Positions 41,392 to 50,425 of a DNA stretch of 64,000 bases are shown here, in pieces; within the stretch, counting starts at the first letter, position 1; the number at the start of each line of letters is the position of its first letter. Origin of the DNA: an uncultured Eubacteriales bacterium (lineage in GTDB: Bacteria > Bacillota > Clostridia > Oscillospirales > Ruminococcaceae); assembly GCA_900319075.1 (NCBI GenBank), contig ONMZ01000001.1:223264-287263 (forward strand), in the 5' to 3' direction. The notes beneath the pieces are model-generated. The model saw nothing but the letters and a program-made list of their open reading frames with translations, was not told the DNA's origin and searched no databases. Position numbers and translations under genes: made by a program.

Positions 41392-41664
41392 TCAGCGAGC
41401 GTCCTCAGCAAATCCGCTGTCAACGAGATCAACCAGACCCTTTACTGCATCTTCCTCGTCAGAGCCATCTGCGATTATTCTGATAGTGGTTCCGCCTACG
41501 ATACCCAAAGAAAGAATGCCAAGAAGGCTCTTTGCGTTTACCCTTCTCTCTTCCTTTTCGATCCAGATAGAAGACTTGAACTCATTAGCCTTCTGGATAA
41601 AGAAAGTTGCAGGGCGAGCATGAAGACCTACCTGATTCTGAACAACAACGTCTTTAACGAACAT
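41392..41664 (-). CDS. ptsH: Phosphocarrier protein HPr
   Basis: The 90-residue protein has His15 in GLHARPATFF, phosphorylated by enzyme I for sugar uptake, and Ser46 in NAKSLLGILSLG, the target of HPr kinase in Firmicute carbon catabolite repression. Both sites are kept, so it is a true HPr and not Crh. GGAGAG lies before the ATG. It stands alone, not beside ptsI, with its own promoter and terminator. Confidence 0.96.
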   Translation of the reverse strand: MFVKDVVVQNQVGLHARPATFFIQKANEFKSSIWIEKEERRVNAKSLLGILSLGIVGGTTIRIIADGSDEEDAVKGLVDLVDSGFAEDAR

Positions 41665-41746
41665 AATAATCTCTCCATTTCACTATTATCTTTTGATAAA
41701 AACACTATATTTAAGTGCGAAGATCCCTTCCACTCTCATATATAGT

Positions 41747-41775
41747 ATTATACTCTTGTTTAAACTTTTCGTCAA
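41747..41775 (-). promoter_or_regulatory. SigA promoter of ptsH
   Basis: On the - strand TTGACG (41775-41770), 17 bases, TATAAT (41752-41747), 83 bp before the ATG. The rest of the 290-bp gap to trmD holds nothing I can identify. Confidence 0.87.
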
Positions 41776-41955
41776 CGCAAAAATTAGACAAACAGTATAT
41801 TTTTGCGACATTTTTGTAGCTTTCCACTAAATCCAGTCAACAATTTACGATATTTTTGTTTCGTTTGTACACTTTTTGAGAAAGTAAAAGCCAAATTGTC
41901 CAAAAGTTCTTAACAAGTTTGTCAACTCTCAACAAAACAACAAGGATTTATGGCA

Positions 41956-42681
41956 TTATTCCATGTCATATTTGTGTAAAATTGCTAAATCTTCAGCCGA
42001 TAGTTCAAGCTTTTCAAGGAGCTCGGGACGCTTCTTTGCAGTTGCTATCAAAGCCTGTTCGTGACGCCATTTCTGTATATTTGCATGGTGTCCCGAAAGC
42101 AGGATCTCGGGCACCTTTTTATCATGCCATATTTCGGGCCGGGTATACTGAGGATATTCAAGCAAACCGTTGTAGTGGCTTTCGTCCTCATAGCAATCGG
42201 CTTTTGAAAGCGTACCTTCAAGCATCCTGACAACGCAGTCGACCAGCACCAGTGCAGGCAACTCGCCGCCGGTGAGCACATAATCTCCGATCGACACCTC
42301 CTCGTCAACTATCTCCTCGATAATTCTCTCGTCGACTCCCTCATAGTGTCCGCAGAGGATAAATATATCGTCAAGCTGTGAAAGCTCTTTCGCTCTTTGC
42401 TGTGTAAGTGTTTTCCCCTGGGGGGACATATATATAACGTGCGGCTTTCTGCCTTCGGTAACGGCTTTGAAACAATTATATACAGGCTCACACTGCATCA
42501 GCATACCCTGGCGCTCGCTATACGGGGTATCGTCTACCCTGCGGTGCTTATCAAGGGTATAATCACGGATATTGTGGCATTTCACGCTGAAAACGCCTTT
42601 ATCTCTCGCTCTGCCCACAACGCTCTGGGAAAGGTAATTCTCAAGCATTTCGGGGAAAAGCGTTGCTATATCAATTCTCAT
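41956..42681 (-). CDS. trmD: tRNA (guanine-N1-)-methyltransferase TrmD
   Basis: The 241-residue SPOUT enzyme makes m1G37 in tRNA, preventing +1 frameshifts. It has MRIDIATLFPEMLENYL, NIRDYTLDKHRRVDDTPYSERQGMLMQCEPV (trefoil loop), YMSPQGKTLTQ, ILCGHYEGVDERI and YVLTGGELPALVLVD. It is third in the rimM-VOC-trmD operon, close to the common rimM-trmD order with a VOC gene inserted. No rplS or rpsP is next to it. Confidence 0.97.
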   Translation of the reverse strand: MRIDIATLFPEMLENYLSQSVVGRARDKGVFSVKCHNIRDYTLDKHRRVDDTPYSERQGMLMQCEPVYNCFKAVTEGRKPHVIYMSPQGKTLTQQRAKELSQLDDIFILCGHYEGVDERIIEEIVDEEVSIGDYVLTGGELPALVLVDCVVRMLEGTLSKADCYEDESHYNGLLEYPQYTRPEIWHDKKVPEILLSGHHANIQKWRHEQALIATAKKRPELLEKLELSAEDLAILHKYDME

Positions 42682-42694
42682 ATCAATTTCCTTT

Positions 42695-43081
42695 TCAGAC
42701 TGTCAATTCTATCCTATTGCCCTCAGCGTCTTCAATACAGCTCTCGTAATAACCGTCACCTGTTGTTCTCGGGCCGCTTACTACGGTAAAGCCGTCATTT
42801 TTAAGTCTTTCGGTCAGGCTGTCTACCGCATCGGCACTGCCAAGGCTGAAAGCTATATGTGCAAATCCCAAAGAATCGGCAGATCGCTTATTGATAATAC
42901 TTTCCTTTGACATTATCTCAAGCCTTGCTCCGTCATCAAAAGCAAGAAAATACGAGCAGAAACCCGTTTTCTCATTACGGTACATCTTTGCGCTGCGTGC
43001 ATGGAAATATTTTTCATAAAATGACCTTGCTGCTTCAAGGTCTGAATAATAGATCGCTGCGTGTTCGATCTTCACCGTCAC
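42695..43081 (-). CDS. VOC (glyoxalase/bleomycin-resistance fold) family protein
   Basis: The 128-residue protein shows the paired beta-alpha-beta units of the vicinal oxygen chelate fold: KIEHAAIYYSDLEAARSFYEKYF, FLAFDDGARLEIM, LGFAHIAFSLGSADAVDSLTERLKNDGF and YYESCIEDAEGNRIELTV. Metal-binding residues (His7, Glu near 55, His near 76, Glu near 124) seem kept, so an enzyme of the glyoxalase I type is likely, substrate unknown. Its ATG overlaps the rimM stop by 4 bp. Finding it between rimM and trmD is unusual. Confidence 0.85.
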   Translation of the reverse strand: MTVKIEHAAIYYSDLEAARSFYEKYFHARSAKMYRNEKTGFCSYFLAFDDGARLEIMSKESIINKRSADSLGFAHIAFSLGSADAVDSLTERLKNDGFTVVSGPRTTGDGYYESCIEDAEGNRIELTV

Positions 43082-43596
43082 CTGACCTCCTCAGCGCCCT
43101 CAAAAAGCCCTTCAAGGGGTGTTATAAGCATTTCTCCGCTCTTTATATCGGTCTGCTTTACAACGTCCTTTATCGCAGGGATATAGTACATCTTACCGTC
43201 CGGTGCTTTAATATGGTATACATCATTTGCACCCGTCTGGGATACATCGGTTATGATACCGTATTCTCTGCCGTTATCGGCATCTATCACTTTCAGACCA
43301 ATCAGATCCTGAATGAAAAAAGCACCCTCTTCAAGGACGATATCGTCACGGTCAAGATAAAGCACCCTGTTACGAAGTTTATTCGCATCGTTAGCTGTAT
43401 CCACACCTTTTATCTTCATTACAACTATATTCTTAGCTACCCTTGCACGTTCTATCTCAACAGGCGTTCCGCTTTTATAATATAGTGTATCAAGTTCGCA
43501 AAGCAGCTGAGGATCGTCGCACCAGGGCTGCACCTTTACCTCACCTTTGATACCAAAGACGGAAACTATCTTTCCCGTTTCTATAAGCTTATCCAT
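43078..43596 (-). CDS. rimM: 16S rRNA processing protein RimM
   Basis: The start chosen is the ATG at 43596, behind GGGAAGTGAG; the longest frame (43659) would overlap the promoter. The 172-residue product has the RimM N-terminal barrel (IETGKIVSVFGIKGEVKVQPWCDDPQLL) and the C-terminal PRC-barrel (GAFFIQDLIGLKVIDADNGREYGIITDVSQTGANDVYHIK, IPAIKDVVKQTDIKSGEMLI). It binds ribosomal protein S19 and helps mature the 30S head. First gene of the rimM-VOC-trmD unit. Confidence 0.95.
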   Translation of the reverse strand: MDKLIETGKIVSVFGIKGEVKVQPWCDDPQLLCELDTLYYKSGTPVEIERARVAKNIVVMKIKGVDTANDANKLRNRVLYLDRDDIVLEEGAFFIQDLIGLKVIDADNGREYGIITDVSQTGANDVYHIKAPDGKMYYIPAIKDVVKQTDIKSGEMLITPLEGLFEGAEEVR

Positions 43597-43630
43597 TTTC
43601 TCACTTCCCATTATATTTCTCGTTTTTCCT

Positions 43631-43659
43631 ATTGTAGCACATATCCGGTTATATTTCAA
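43631..43659 (-). promoter_or_regulatory. SigA-type promoter of the rimM operon
   Basis: On the - strand TTGAAA (43659-43654), 17 bases, TACAAT (43636-43631), 35 bp before the chosen start. Confidence 0.78.
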
Positions 43660-43876
43660 GCAGCGAGTTAACGAAAAGTTTAAAAATTACAAAACGGTTA
43701 CTAAAAATGGCGAATTGTTCTGTCTGTCCACCCTCGGAACTCTTTTATCCAGCTGATTTAACAGAATATTCACACATAAACAGAGCAAATATGTTACAAT
43801 TTGTAATATATTTGGTCGCTTGCAGGCTGTTTGTCAAAAATGACAAACTTTTTTGCACATTTTTACTATATAGCAC
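43660..43876. other. Intergenic stretch without recognised feature
   Basis: Between the divergent rimM and cdaR-like promoters there are 217 A/T-rich bases. I find no gene, hairpin terminator or riboswitch core. Operators for either gene could lie here but none can be pointed to. Confidence 0.5.
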
Positions 43877-43905
43877 TTGCAAATTGAATTCTTTTTTGTT
43901 ATAAT
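43877..43905 (+). promoter_or_regulatory. SigA-type promoter of the CdaR-like regulator
   Basis: TTGCAA (43877-43882), 17 bases, TATAAT (43900-43905), 94 bp before the ATG. Confidence 0.8.
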
Positions 43906-43999
43906 AGTGTTATACTACAAAATTGTGCCGTTTTGAAATACGGACATTCAGCAATTTAACAATGCGTTTAATTTTAATGCAAGTAGAGGAGAAATAACT

Positions 44000-45085
44000 A
44001 TGTCAAACAGATTATTTCAGAGCGTTGTTCATCAGATGCGTGATACCATTGATTGTGTGATCGGTGTTATCGACGAAAATGCCACCATAATCGCTTGCTC
44101 GGAGCTGGCACAGATAGGAACCACCAATGAGTTCGTTTCTCTGGACCTTGGGGAGTCTCACGATGTATTTGTTCGTGACGGTTATACCTATAAGCCTTTC
44201 GGCTCACATATGAAGCCGGATTACGCTGTTTTCGTTGAGGGTACCGATGAGGTAGCTGCAAAATACGCAAGCATACTGGCCATAACCCTTTCCAGCATCA
44301 AGCAGTATTATGATGAGAAATACGACAGAAACAACTTTATCAAAAATGTTGTACTTGATAACGTGCTCCCGGGCGATGTTCACGTAAAGGCTCGTGAGCT
44401 TCATTTCAGCAGCGATATCTCACGTGTCGTTCTGCTTATAAGGATCGTTTCTTCAAACGATGTGCCGGCATATGACGTTATACAAAATCTGTTCCCGGAC
44501 AAGAACAAAGACTTTGTTTTCAATATTACCGAATCAGATGTAGTTCTGGTCAAGGAAGTTTCAAACGGTGTTGAATCAAAGGATCTTGAAAAACTTGCAC
44601 GTTCTATCTCCGACACACTTTCAAGCGAATTTTATACTCGTGTGAACGTTGGTATCGGAACAGTTATACAGGGTGTACGTGATCTTGCAAGAAGCTTTAA
44701 GGAAGCTCAGATCGCTCTTGAAGTCGGAAAGGTATTTGATACAGATAAAAACATTGTATCTTACGACAATCTTGGTATTGCAAGGCTCATATATCACCTT
44801 CCAACCACTTTGTGCGAAACATTCCTTCGTGAGGTATTCAAAAAAGGCTCTATCGAGTCTTTGGATCACGAAACATTGTTCACGATACAGAAGTTCTTTG
44901 AAAACAACCTTAACGTTTCGGAGACTTCAAGAAAGCTGTTTGTACACAGAAATACACTTGTATACAGGCTTGAAAAAATCAAAAAGCTTACGGGACTTGA
45001 CCTCAGAGAATTTGACCACGCTATCATTTTCAAGATCGCACTTATGGTCAAAAAGTATCTTGCCGCTAATCCGGTCAAGTTCTGA
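44000..45085 (+). CDS. CdaR/PucR family transcriptional regulator
   Basis: The 361-residue protein begins with a sugar-diacid-recognition-like domain (FQSVVHQMRDTIDCVIGVIDENATIIACSE), has a central GGDEF-like CdaR region (RVNVGIGTVIQGVRDLARSFKEAQIALEVGKVF), and ends in the PucR helix-turn-helix (FFENNLNVSETSRKLFVHRNTLVYRLEKIKKLTGLDLREFDHAI). Such proteins bind DNA through this last domain and sense small acids. It lies 44 bp before ftsE on the same strand and could be cotranscribed. GTAGAGGAG is its ribosome site. Confidence 0.88.
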   Translation: MSNRLFQSVVHQMRDTIDCVIGVIDENATIIACSELAQIGTTNEFVSLDLGESHDVFVRDGYTYKPFGSHMKPDYAVFVEGTDEVAAKYASILAITLSSIKQYYDEKYDRNNFIKNVVLDNVLPGDVHVKARELHFSSDISRVVLLIRIVSSNDVPAYDVIQNLFPDKNKDFVFNITESDVVLVKEVSNGVESKDLEKLARSISDTLSSEFYTRVNVGIGTVIQGVRDLARSFKEAQIALEVGKVFDTDKNIVSYDNLGIARLIYHLPTTLCETFLREVFKKGSIESLDHETLFTIQKFFENNLNVSETSRKLFVHRNTLVYRLEKIKKLTGLDLREFDHAIIFKIALMVKKYLAANPVKF

Positions 45086-45129
45086 TCTGACTGCGAGTTC
45101 CCCGGCATAAATCTAAGGCGGTGTAAATT

Positions 45130-45816
45130 TTGGTAGAGTTTAAGGATGTGTCCGTTACATACTCAAGTGGCGTTGACGCATTAAACAAGGTAAACCTGAA
45201 GATCAACGACGGTGATTTTGCTTTTGTTGTAGGTCCTTCGGGTGCCGGAAAATCCACTCTTATCAAGCTGATACTAAAAGAGATAGACGCTACAAGCGGA
45301 TCAGTTTTGGTAAACGGATTCAATCTTAAAAAATTAAGAAGAAGAAAAGTACCTAAGTTAAGACGTACTATCGGAGTAGTTTTTCAGGACTTCAGACTTA
45401 TCCCAACGATGACTGTTTATGAAAACATTGCGTTCGTGCTTCGTGTTATCGACGCACCTGCGAAATATATCAGAAGCAGAGTTCCTTATGTAATAAGTCT
45501 TGTGGGACTTTCAAAAAAAGCAAAAAGCTACCCCACAGAGCTTTCGGGCGGTGAACAGCAGCGTGTTGCTTTAGCAAGAGCGCTGGTAAACGACCCTCAG
45601 CTGATTATAGCGGACGAGCCTACCGGAAACATAGATCCGGAACTGTCTTATGAGATCGTCGAGCTTCTCAAAGGTATCAATGAATGCGGTACCACTATCC
45701 TGATGGTAACTCACGAGCACGACCTTGTGCGTTACTTCGGAGGGCGCATCATAAATATCAACAAGGGAAGCATTCAGTTCGACGAGGTTATAGGAGGTTC
45801 CAATGAAGATAAGTAG
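45130..45816 (+). CDS. ftsE: Cell division ATP-binding protein FtsE
   Basis: The 228-residue ABC ATPase starts at a TTG behind AAGGCGGTG. It has Walker A GPSGAGKS at 35-42, Q-loop VVFQDFRLIP, signature LSGGEQQRVALARAL, Walker B LIIADEPTGNIDPE and the H-loop MVTHEHD. The VEFKDVSVTYSSGVDALNKVN opening is typical of FtsE. With FtsX it forms a membrane machine that passes a signal to peptidoglycan hydrolases outside. ftsX overlaps its 3' end by 14 bp. Confidence 0.96.
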   Translation: MVEFKDVSVTYSSGVDALNKVNLKINDGDFAFVVGPSGAGKSTLIKLILKEIDATSGSVLVNGFNLKKLRRRKVPKLRRTIGVVFQDFRLIPTMTVYENIAFVLRVIDAPAKYIRSRVPYVISLVGLSKKAKSYPTELSGGEQQRVALARALVNDPQLIIADEPTGNIDPELSYEIVELLKGINECGTTILMVTHEHDLVRYFGGRIININKGSIQFDEVIGGSNEDK

Positions 45817-46708
45817 TTTTAATTACCTGATACGTCAGGGCTTTAAAGGGATCTGGAGAAACAAAATGATGACTTTCGCATCGTTTTGTATCCTCCTCGT
45901 TTCACTGATAATGGTTGGCTTTACAATACTTATTTCCATAAACCTTGATAAGGCGATTGGAAATATCGAAGAAAAAAGCGAAGTTATGGTCGTTATCAAA
46001 GACGACGTTTCAAAATCAAAAATGTCCGAGATAGAGGGAAAGATAAAAGATATCCCCAACGTGACCGAGGTCACTCTGTACAGCAGAGATGAGGCCTGGA
46101 AGGACATGATGGAAAAGATGACCGATGCACAGAAGGACTACTTCAAGTATGCTGATGACAATCCGCTCCCGGACGTTTTCAGATTTAATGTAAAGGACAT
46201 TAAAAAAATGCGTGAAACAACCACGCAGATAGAGCTGCTTGACGGTGTGGAATCCGTACAGTCCCCTACCGAATTCGCAGATGTTCTTATCAACTTCAGA
46301 AGGATCTTCTTTATTGTTGCGATCGCTATCGTAGTTGCGCTGGTACTTGTTTCTCTCATAATCATTTCCAATACAACTCGTGCAAGCGTATTTTCAAGGC
46401 GTAAGGAGATCAATATCATGAAATATGTTGGCGCCACCAACAGTTTCATCAGAATACCTTTCTTTATCGAGGGTATGGTCGTAGGTCTGCTTGCCGCAGG
46501 ATGCGCACTTATTATCACAAAGTTCGCCTATGAAGGCGTTTACAAGATACTCAACGATGATTACCACCTCTTCGGAATTTTCGGTCTGAACAATATATAT
46601 TCATTCAATACTATGTTCTGGCCTGTTACAATATCTTATCTGGTGGCAGGTGCGTTTATCGGAGCTATCGGCACATCAATAAGTGCCGGAAAGCACCTTA
46701 AAGTTTAA
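45803..46708 (+). CDS. ftsX: Cell division protein FtsX
   Basis: The 301-residue permease-like protein has four membrane segments: one near 25-45, then a large extracellular loop (residues 50-170, EEKSEVMVVIKDDVSKSKMSEIEGKIKDIPNVTEVTLYSRDEAW), and three more from about 175 on. NTTRASVFSRRKEINIMKYVGATNSFIRIPFFIEGMVVGL is the conserved cytosolic core. The ATG follows AGGAGG and overlaps ftsE. The extracellular loop is expected to bind the next gene's coiled coil. Confidence 0.95.
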   Translation: MKISSFNYLIRQGFKGIWRNKMMTFASFCILLVSLIMVGFTILISINLDKAIGNIEEKSEVMVVIKDDVSKSKMSEIEGKIKDIPNVTEVTLYSRDEAWKDMMEKMTDAQKDYFKYADDNPLPDVFRFNVKDIKKMRETTTQIELLDGVESVQSPTEFADVLINFRRIFFIVAIAIVVALVLVSLIIISNTTRASVFSRRKEINIMKYVGATNSFIRIPFFIEGMVVGLLAAGCALIITKFAYEGVYKILNDDYHLFGIFGLNNIYSFNTMFWPVTISYLVAGAFIGAIGTSISAGKHLKV

Positions 46709-46809
46709 AATCAGGCGGCAGTTTGGGCATTTGCCTGACCTGCCGCAAATTGTGTAAAAAATGTATTATATGGTATATTATATTACCATTTATACGGAGG
46801 GTTTCCAAA

Positions 46810-48270
46810 ATGAAAAAACTTTCATTGTTGAAGAGATGCCTCGCTTGTGCCATAACAGCTGTACTTTGCATGGGCATTTTCTCCTATACATCGCAAAACA
46901 GCGAAAACAATATAACCGTAAGTGCGGAGAGTGAAGAAAAGAAACAAAACGAGGAGAATATCTCCAACACTCAAAAAACACTTGATGAGCTTTTGAAAAA
47001 ACAAAAGGATCTTGACGGTCAGATCAATGCAACACAAGGCGACATCAGTAAAGAGGAAGAAAACCAGAAGGCTATCCAGTCTCAGATCGAAACGGTGCAG
47101 AAAACGATCCTTGCGCTGGAGGATTCTATAAAGGAATTAAACGGTCAGATCTCTGTTTTACAGACAGATATCAATACCAGCGAGGCTAAGATACTCGAAA
47201 AGCGAAAAGAGATCGACCAGGGTACAGAGGATTTCAAAAAAAGGCTTCGTGCCCTTTACATAGTAGGCGACAGCTCATATTCCAGCATGATCGCAGGAGC
47301 TACGGATTTTTACGATATGCTCATGAAGGTGGAGCTGGTAAAGAGAGTTGCAAGCCACGATAACAAAATGATAGACAATCTTATCTCCCTTAAAGCACAG
47401 TATGAGGAGGATAAGAAGGTCCTTGAGCAAAAGAAAAACGATCTTGAAGGCAAAAAGAGCAAGCTTGTTTCACAGCAAAAGGATCTTGTAGCACAGGTAG
47501 ATAAGCTTCAAAAGCTTATGGAAAAGAGCAAAGCCATTGTTGATGAGCTTGAAAAGAGAAAAGCTGCTTACGAGGCTAATAAGAAATCTATAGATGCTGA
47601 GCAGGATAAGTTTGAAGCTGAGATGCAAAAACTGCTTACACAGCGTAAAGAGATAGCTGCCAAGGAAGAGGCAGAGCGTATAAGAAAAGAGCAGGAAGAG
47701 GCCGCAAGAAGGGCAGCGGCAGCAGAAAGAGCAAGACAGGCTGCCATAGCGGCACAGCAGCAACAGCAGCAACAACAGGGCGGAAGCAGCAGCGGCGGAA
47801 GTTCAACCTACACCGAGCCTACATACAGACCCGGCGGTTCAGGAAAACTTGCTTGGCCGGTTCCCGGTTATTATGCTATCACCTATGGATACGGATACAG
47901 AAATGCAGGTTCTCTCACAGGTTTCCACAAGGGTATCGATATCAGCTCATGGGGAATTATGGGAAGAAATATAACAGCAGCTGCAGCCGGAACCGTGATT
48001 CTTGTTGAAAACTCCTGCACACACAACTATGCAAAGAACGGCTCCTGCGGATGCGGCGGCGGATACGGACGCTACTGTATCATCGACCACGGAAACGGAA
48101 TGTGGACACTTTACGGTCACGCAACCAACATAAGCGTTTTACCAAACCAGCACGTTGATGCAGGTCAGGTGCTTGGTCAGGTGGGTACCACAGGTTGGTC
48201 AACAGGTCCTCACCTCCACTTTGAAGTGCGTATCAACGGTACAGCTGTCAATCCGATAGGTTATCTGTAA
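46810..48270 (+). CDS. Secreted coiled-coil M23 peptidoglycan hydrolase, FtsEX partner
   Basis: The start is the ATG at 46810 behind ACGGAGGG, giving 486 residues. A signal peptide (LKRCLACAITAVLCMGIFSYTS) leads to a long coiled coil (about 45-320, ISNTQKTLDELLKKQKDLDG to RKEIAAKEEAERIRKEQEE), a Gln/Gly/Ser linker and a C-terminal M23 LytM domain with FHKGIDISSWG, HGNGMWTLYGH and GPHLHFEVRING; the zinc ligands are present. This combines the coiled-coil plan of EnvC/PcsB with an apparently active M23 domain. Its place behind ftsEX points to activation by FtsX. Confidence 0.92.
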   Translation: MKKLSLLKRCLACAITAVLCMGIFSYTSQNSENNITVSAESEEKKQNEENISNTQKTLDELLKKQKDLDGQINATQGDISKEEENQKAIQSQIETVQKTILALEDSIKELNGQISVLQTDINTSEAKILEKRKEIDQGTEDFKKRLRALYIVGDSSYSSMIAGATDFYDMLMKVELVKRVASHDNKMIDNLISLKAQYEEDKKVLEQKKNDLEGKKSKLVSQQKDLVAQVDKLQKLMEKSKAIVDELEKRKAAYEANKKSIDAEQDKFEAEMQKLLTQRKEIAAKEEAERIRKEQEEAARRAAAAERARQAAIAAQQQQQQQQGGSSSGGSSTYTEPTYRPGGSGKLAWPVPGYYAITYGYGYRNAGSLTGFHKGIDISSWGIMGRNITAAAAGTVILVENSCTHNYAKNGSCGCGGGYGRYCIIDHGNGMWTLYGHATNISVLPNQHVDAGQVLGQVGTTGWSTGPHLHFEVRINGTAVNPIGYL

Positions 48271-48283
48271 TATAAAGATGCTT

Positions 48284-48309
48284 AACTGCGGGGAGGTTTC
48301 TCCGCAGTT
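48284..48309 (+). terminator. Terminator of the ftsEX-hydrolase unit
   Basis: AACTGCGG and CCGCAGTT pair, with inner GA/TC pairs, followed by TTTTTTC, 14 bp after the stop. Confidence 0.83.
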
Positions 48310-48314
48310 TTTTC

Positions 48315-48343
48315 TTGATTTGACAGGGCAAAAGTGGTATAAT
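48315..48343 (+). promoter_or_regulatory. SigA-type promoter of pepF
   Basis: TTGATT (48315-48320), 17 bases, TATAAT (48338-48343), 38 bp before the ATG. It begins right after the upstream terminator. Confidence 0.78.
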
Positions 48344-48380
48344 AATATATGTAATAATACTTTATATCCGGAGGAAAAAA

Positions 48381-50183
48381 ATGGGCGACGAAAAAAGATC
48401 ACTAAAAAGAAGCGAAATAGACGAAAAATACAAATGGGCTATCAACGATATTTATGCCACAGATGAAAAATGGTATGAGGATCTTGAAAAGCTAAAAGGA
48501 TACATCCAAAAGACAGCATCCTACAAGGGCAAGCTTTCCCAAAGCGCAGATACACTATATGATTATTTACAGATGGGCGATGAAATATCAGTTTTGTGTG
48601 ACAGTCTGATAAACTATGCTCAGAGGAAAAGCGATGAGGATACTACACAGGCAAAGTATCAGAATATGACCGGGCAGGTAACAAACGTGCTGATGAATAT
48701 CAATTCCGCAGGGAGCTTTGAGACACCTGAAATAATTGCCATAGAACAGACAGAGCTGGAAAAAATGTTTGAGCAAAAGCCGGAGCTTGAAATGTACCGC
48801 CGCAAGCTGGATCTGATAAGAGATAAAAAGGATCATGTGCTTTCCGAGGCTGAGGAAAGGATCATAGCGCTTACCTCGGAAATGGGTGAATCCGCCGAGA
48901 ACATCTATTCAATGTTCTCAAACGCAGATATGAAATTCCCGGACGCAGTTGACAAGGACGGAAAATCACATCAAGTCACCCACTCAACCTATATACCCCT
49001 TGTACAGTCAAGCGACAGAGTTCTCAGAAGATCCGCTTTTGAGTCAATGTACTCCACCTTTGACAGCTTCAAAAACACCTGCGCTGCCACTCTCGACGCA
49101 CAGATCAAGGCTGTTAATTTCTACTCCAAGGCAAGAAACTACAAAAGCAGCCTTGAGTCTTCCCTTTCAGATAACGAGATACCTACCCGGGTCTACCATA
49201 ACCTGATAAGTGCGGTCCATGACAATTTGCACTATATGTATGACTATGTTGCCCTGCGAAAAAAGCTCATGGGGGTAGAAGATCTTCATTTCTACGACCT
49301 TTACACCCCCGTGGTCAGTGATTTTGACATAAAAATAAACTTTGAGCAGGCAAAAGAAACTGTGCTCAAGGCTTTGGAGCCTATGGGCGAGGATTATCTC
49401 AAAATAATAAAAGAAGGCTTTGAAAACCGCTGGATAGATGTTTATGAAAACCAAGGCAAAACCAGCGGAGCCTACTCAGCAGGTGCACGTGTGCATCCCT
49501 TCGTTCTTCTTAACCACAAGGATACTCTGAACTGTACTTTTACCCTTATCCATGAAATGGGGCACGCTGTACACTCATATCTTTCAAACAAGAATCAGCC
49601 TGTTTGCTACAGCGACTACTCGATTTTTGTAGCGGAGGTAGCCTCTACCTGCAACGAGGCTCTGCTTATGAGATACCTTCTTAAAAAGGCTGAGGACAAA
49701 AAAGAAAAGGCATACCTTATAAATTATTTCCTGGAAATGTTCCGCACTACCCTTTACAGACAGACGATGTTTGCAGAGTTCGAGCTTAAAATAAATGAGC
49801 TTGTGGCTCAGGGTGAAAGCCTTACTGCACAAACTCTCAACGAGATGTATCTTGAGCTTAACAAGCTTTATTTCGGCGACGGTATAGTTTTAGATAATCA
49901 GATAAGCCTTGAATGGGCAAGGATCCCCCATTTTTACTACGACTACTACGTTTATCAGTACGCAACAGGCATAGCTGCCGCAATAGCACTTTCCTCTCGT
50001 ATCCTCAGTGTGGGCGAAAGTGCGGTAAAGGATTATATCGGCTTCCTTTCAGGCGGAAGCTCAAAGGATCCAATATCACTTTTGCGTGGCGCAGGTGTAG
50101 ATATGGCAACGCCTGAGCCGATAAACGAGGCGCTTAAAGTATTTGGTGATCTTATAAAGGAAATGGACGAACTTTATAAATAA
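48381..50183 (+). CDS. pepF: Oligoendopeptidase F
   Basis: The 600-residue cytosolic M3B metallopeptidase cuts short peptides. The N-terminal helical lobe has KYKWAINDIYATDEKWYEDLEKLKGYI; the catalytic part has AGARVHPFVLLNHKDTLNCTFTLIHEMGHAVHS with HEMGH at 391-395, and the third ligand Glu in FVAEVASTCNEALL. C-terminal FYYDYYVYQYATGIAAAIALS and FLSGGSSKDPISLLRGAGVDM are typical. CCGGAGGAAAAA precedes the ATG. Single-gene unit. Confidence 0.96.
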   Translation: MGDEKRSLKRSEIDEKYKWAINDIYATDEKWYEDLEKLKGYIQKTASYKGKLSQSADTLYDYLQMGDEISVLCDSLINYAQRKSDEDTTQAKYQNMTGQVTNVLMNINSAGSFETPEIIAIEQTELEKMFEQKPELEMYRRKLDLIRDKKDHVLSEAEERIIALTSEMGESAENIYSMFSNADMKFPDAVDKDGKSHQVTHSTYIPLVQSSDRVLRRSAFESMYSTFDSFKNTCAATLDAQIKAVNFYSKARNYKSSLESSLSDNEIPTRVYHNLISAVHDNLHYMYDYVALRKKLMGVEDLHFYDLYTPVVSDFDIKINFEQAKETVLKALEPMGEDYLKIIKEGFENRWIDVYENQGKTSGAYSAGARVHPFVLLNHKDTLNCTFTLIHEMGHAVHSYLSNKNQPVCYSDYSIFVAEVASTCNEALLMRYLLKKAEDKKEKAYLINYFLEMFRTTLYRQTMFAEFELKINELVAQGESLTAQTLNEMYLELNKLYFGDGIVLDNQISLEWARIPHFYYDYYVYQYATGIAAAIALSSRILSVGESAVKDYIGFLSGGSSKDPISLLRGAGVDMATPEPINEALKVFGDLIKEMDELYK

Positions 50184-50193
50184 AAAAGACAAA

Positions 50194-50228
50194 AGAGCTT
50201 TACACGGCAAATTTGCGGTGTAAGCTCT
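50194..50228 (+). terminator. Terminator of pepF
   Basis: AGAGCTTTACACGGC and GCGGTGTAAGCTCT pair almost fully around AAATTT, followed by TTTTTT, 11 bp after the stop. Confidence 0.86.
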
Positions 50229-50425
50229 TTTTTATTGCATCATTTTCCGGAGGATAAGCTACAATTTATATTTAAAGTGTAGCATAAACTTCAGTTCAGA
50301 TAAAGGATGTTGTTTTTACTACATTCCGGAGTAAAACTGAATATTGAATATCCGAAAAAAGCGTGCTATTATATAGACAGTTCAAAAGACAACAACAAGA
50401 CCTGATAAAAAAAGGAGAAATAAAT

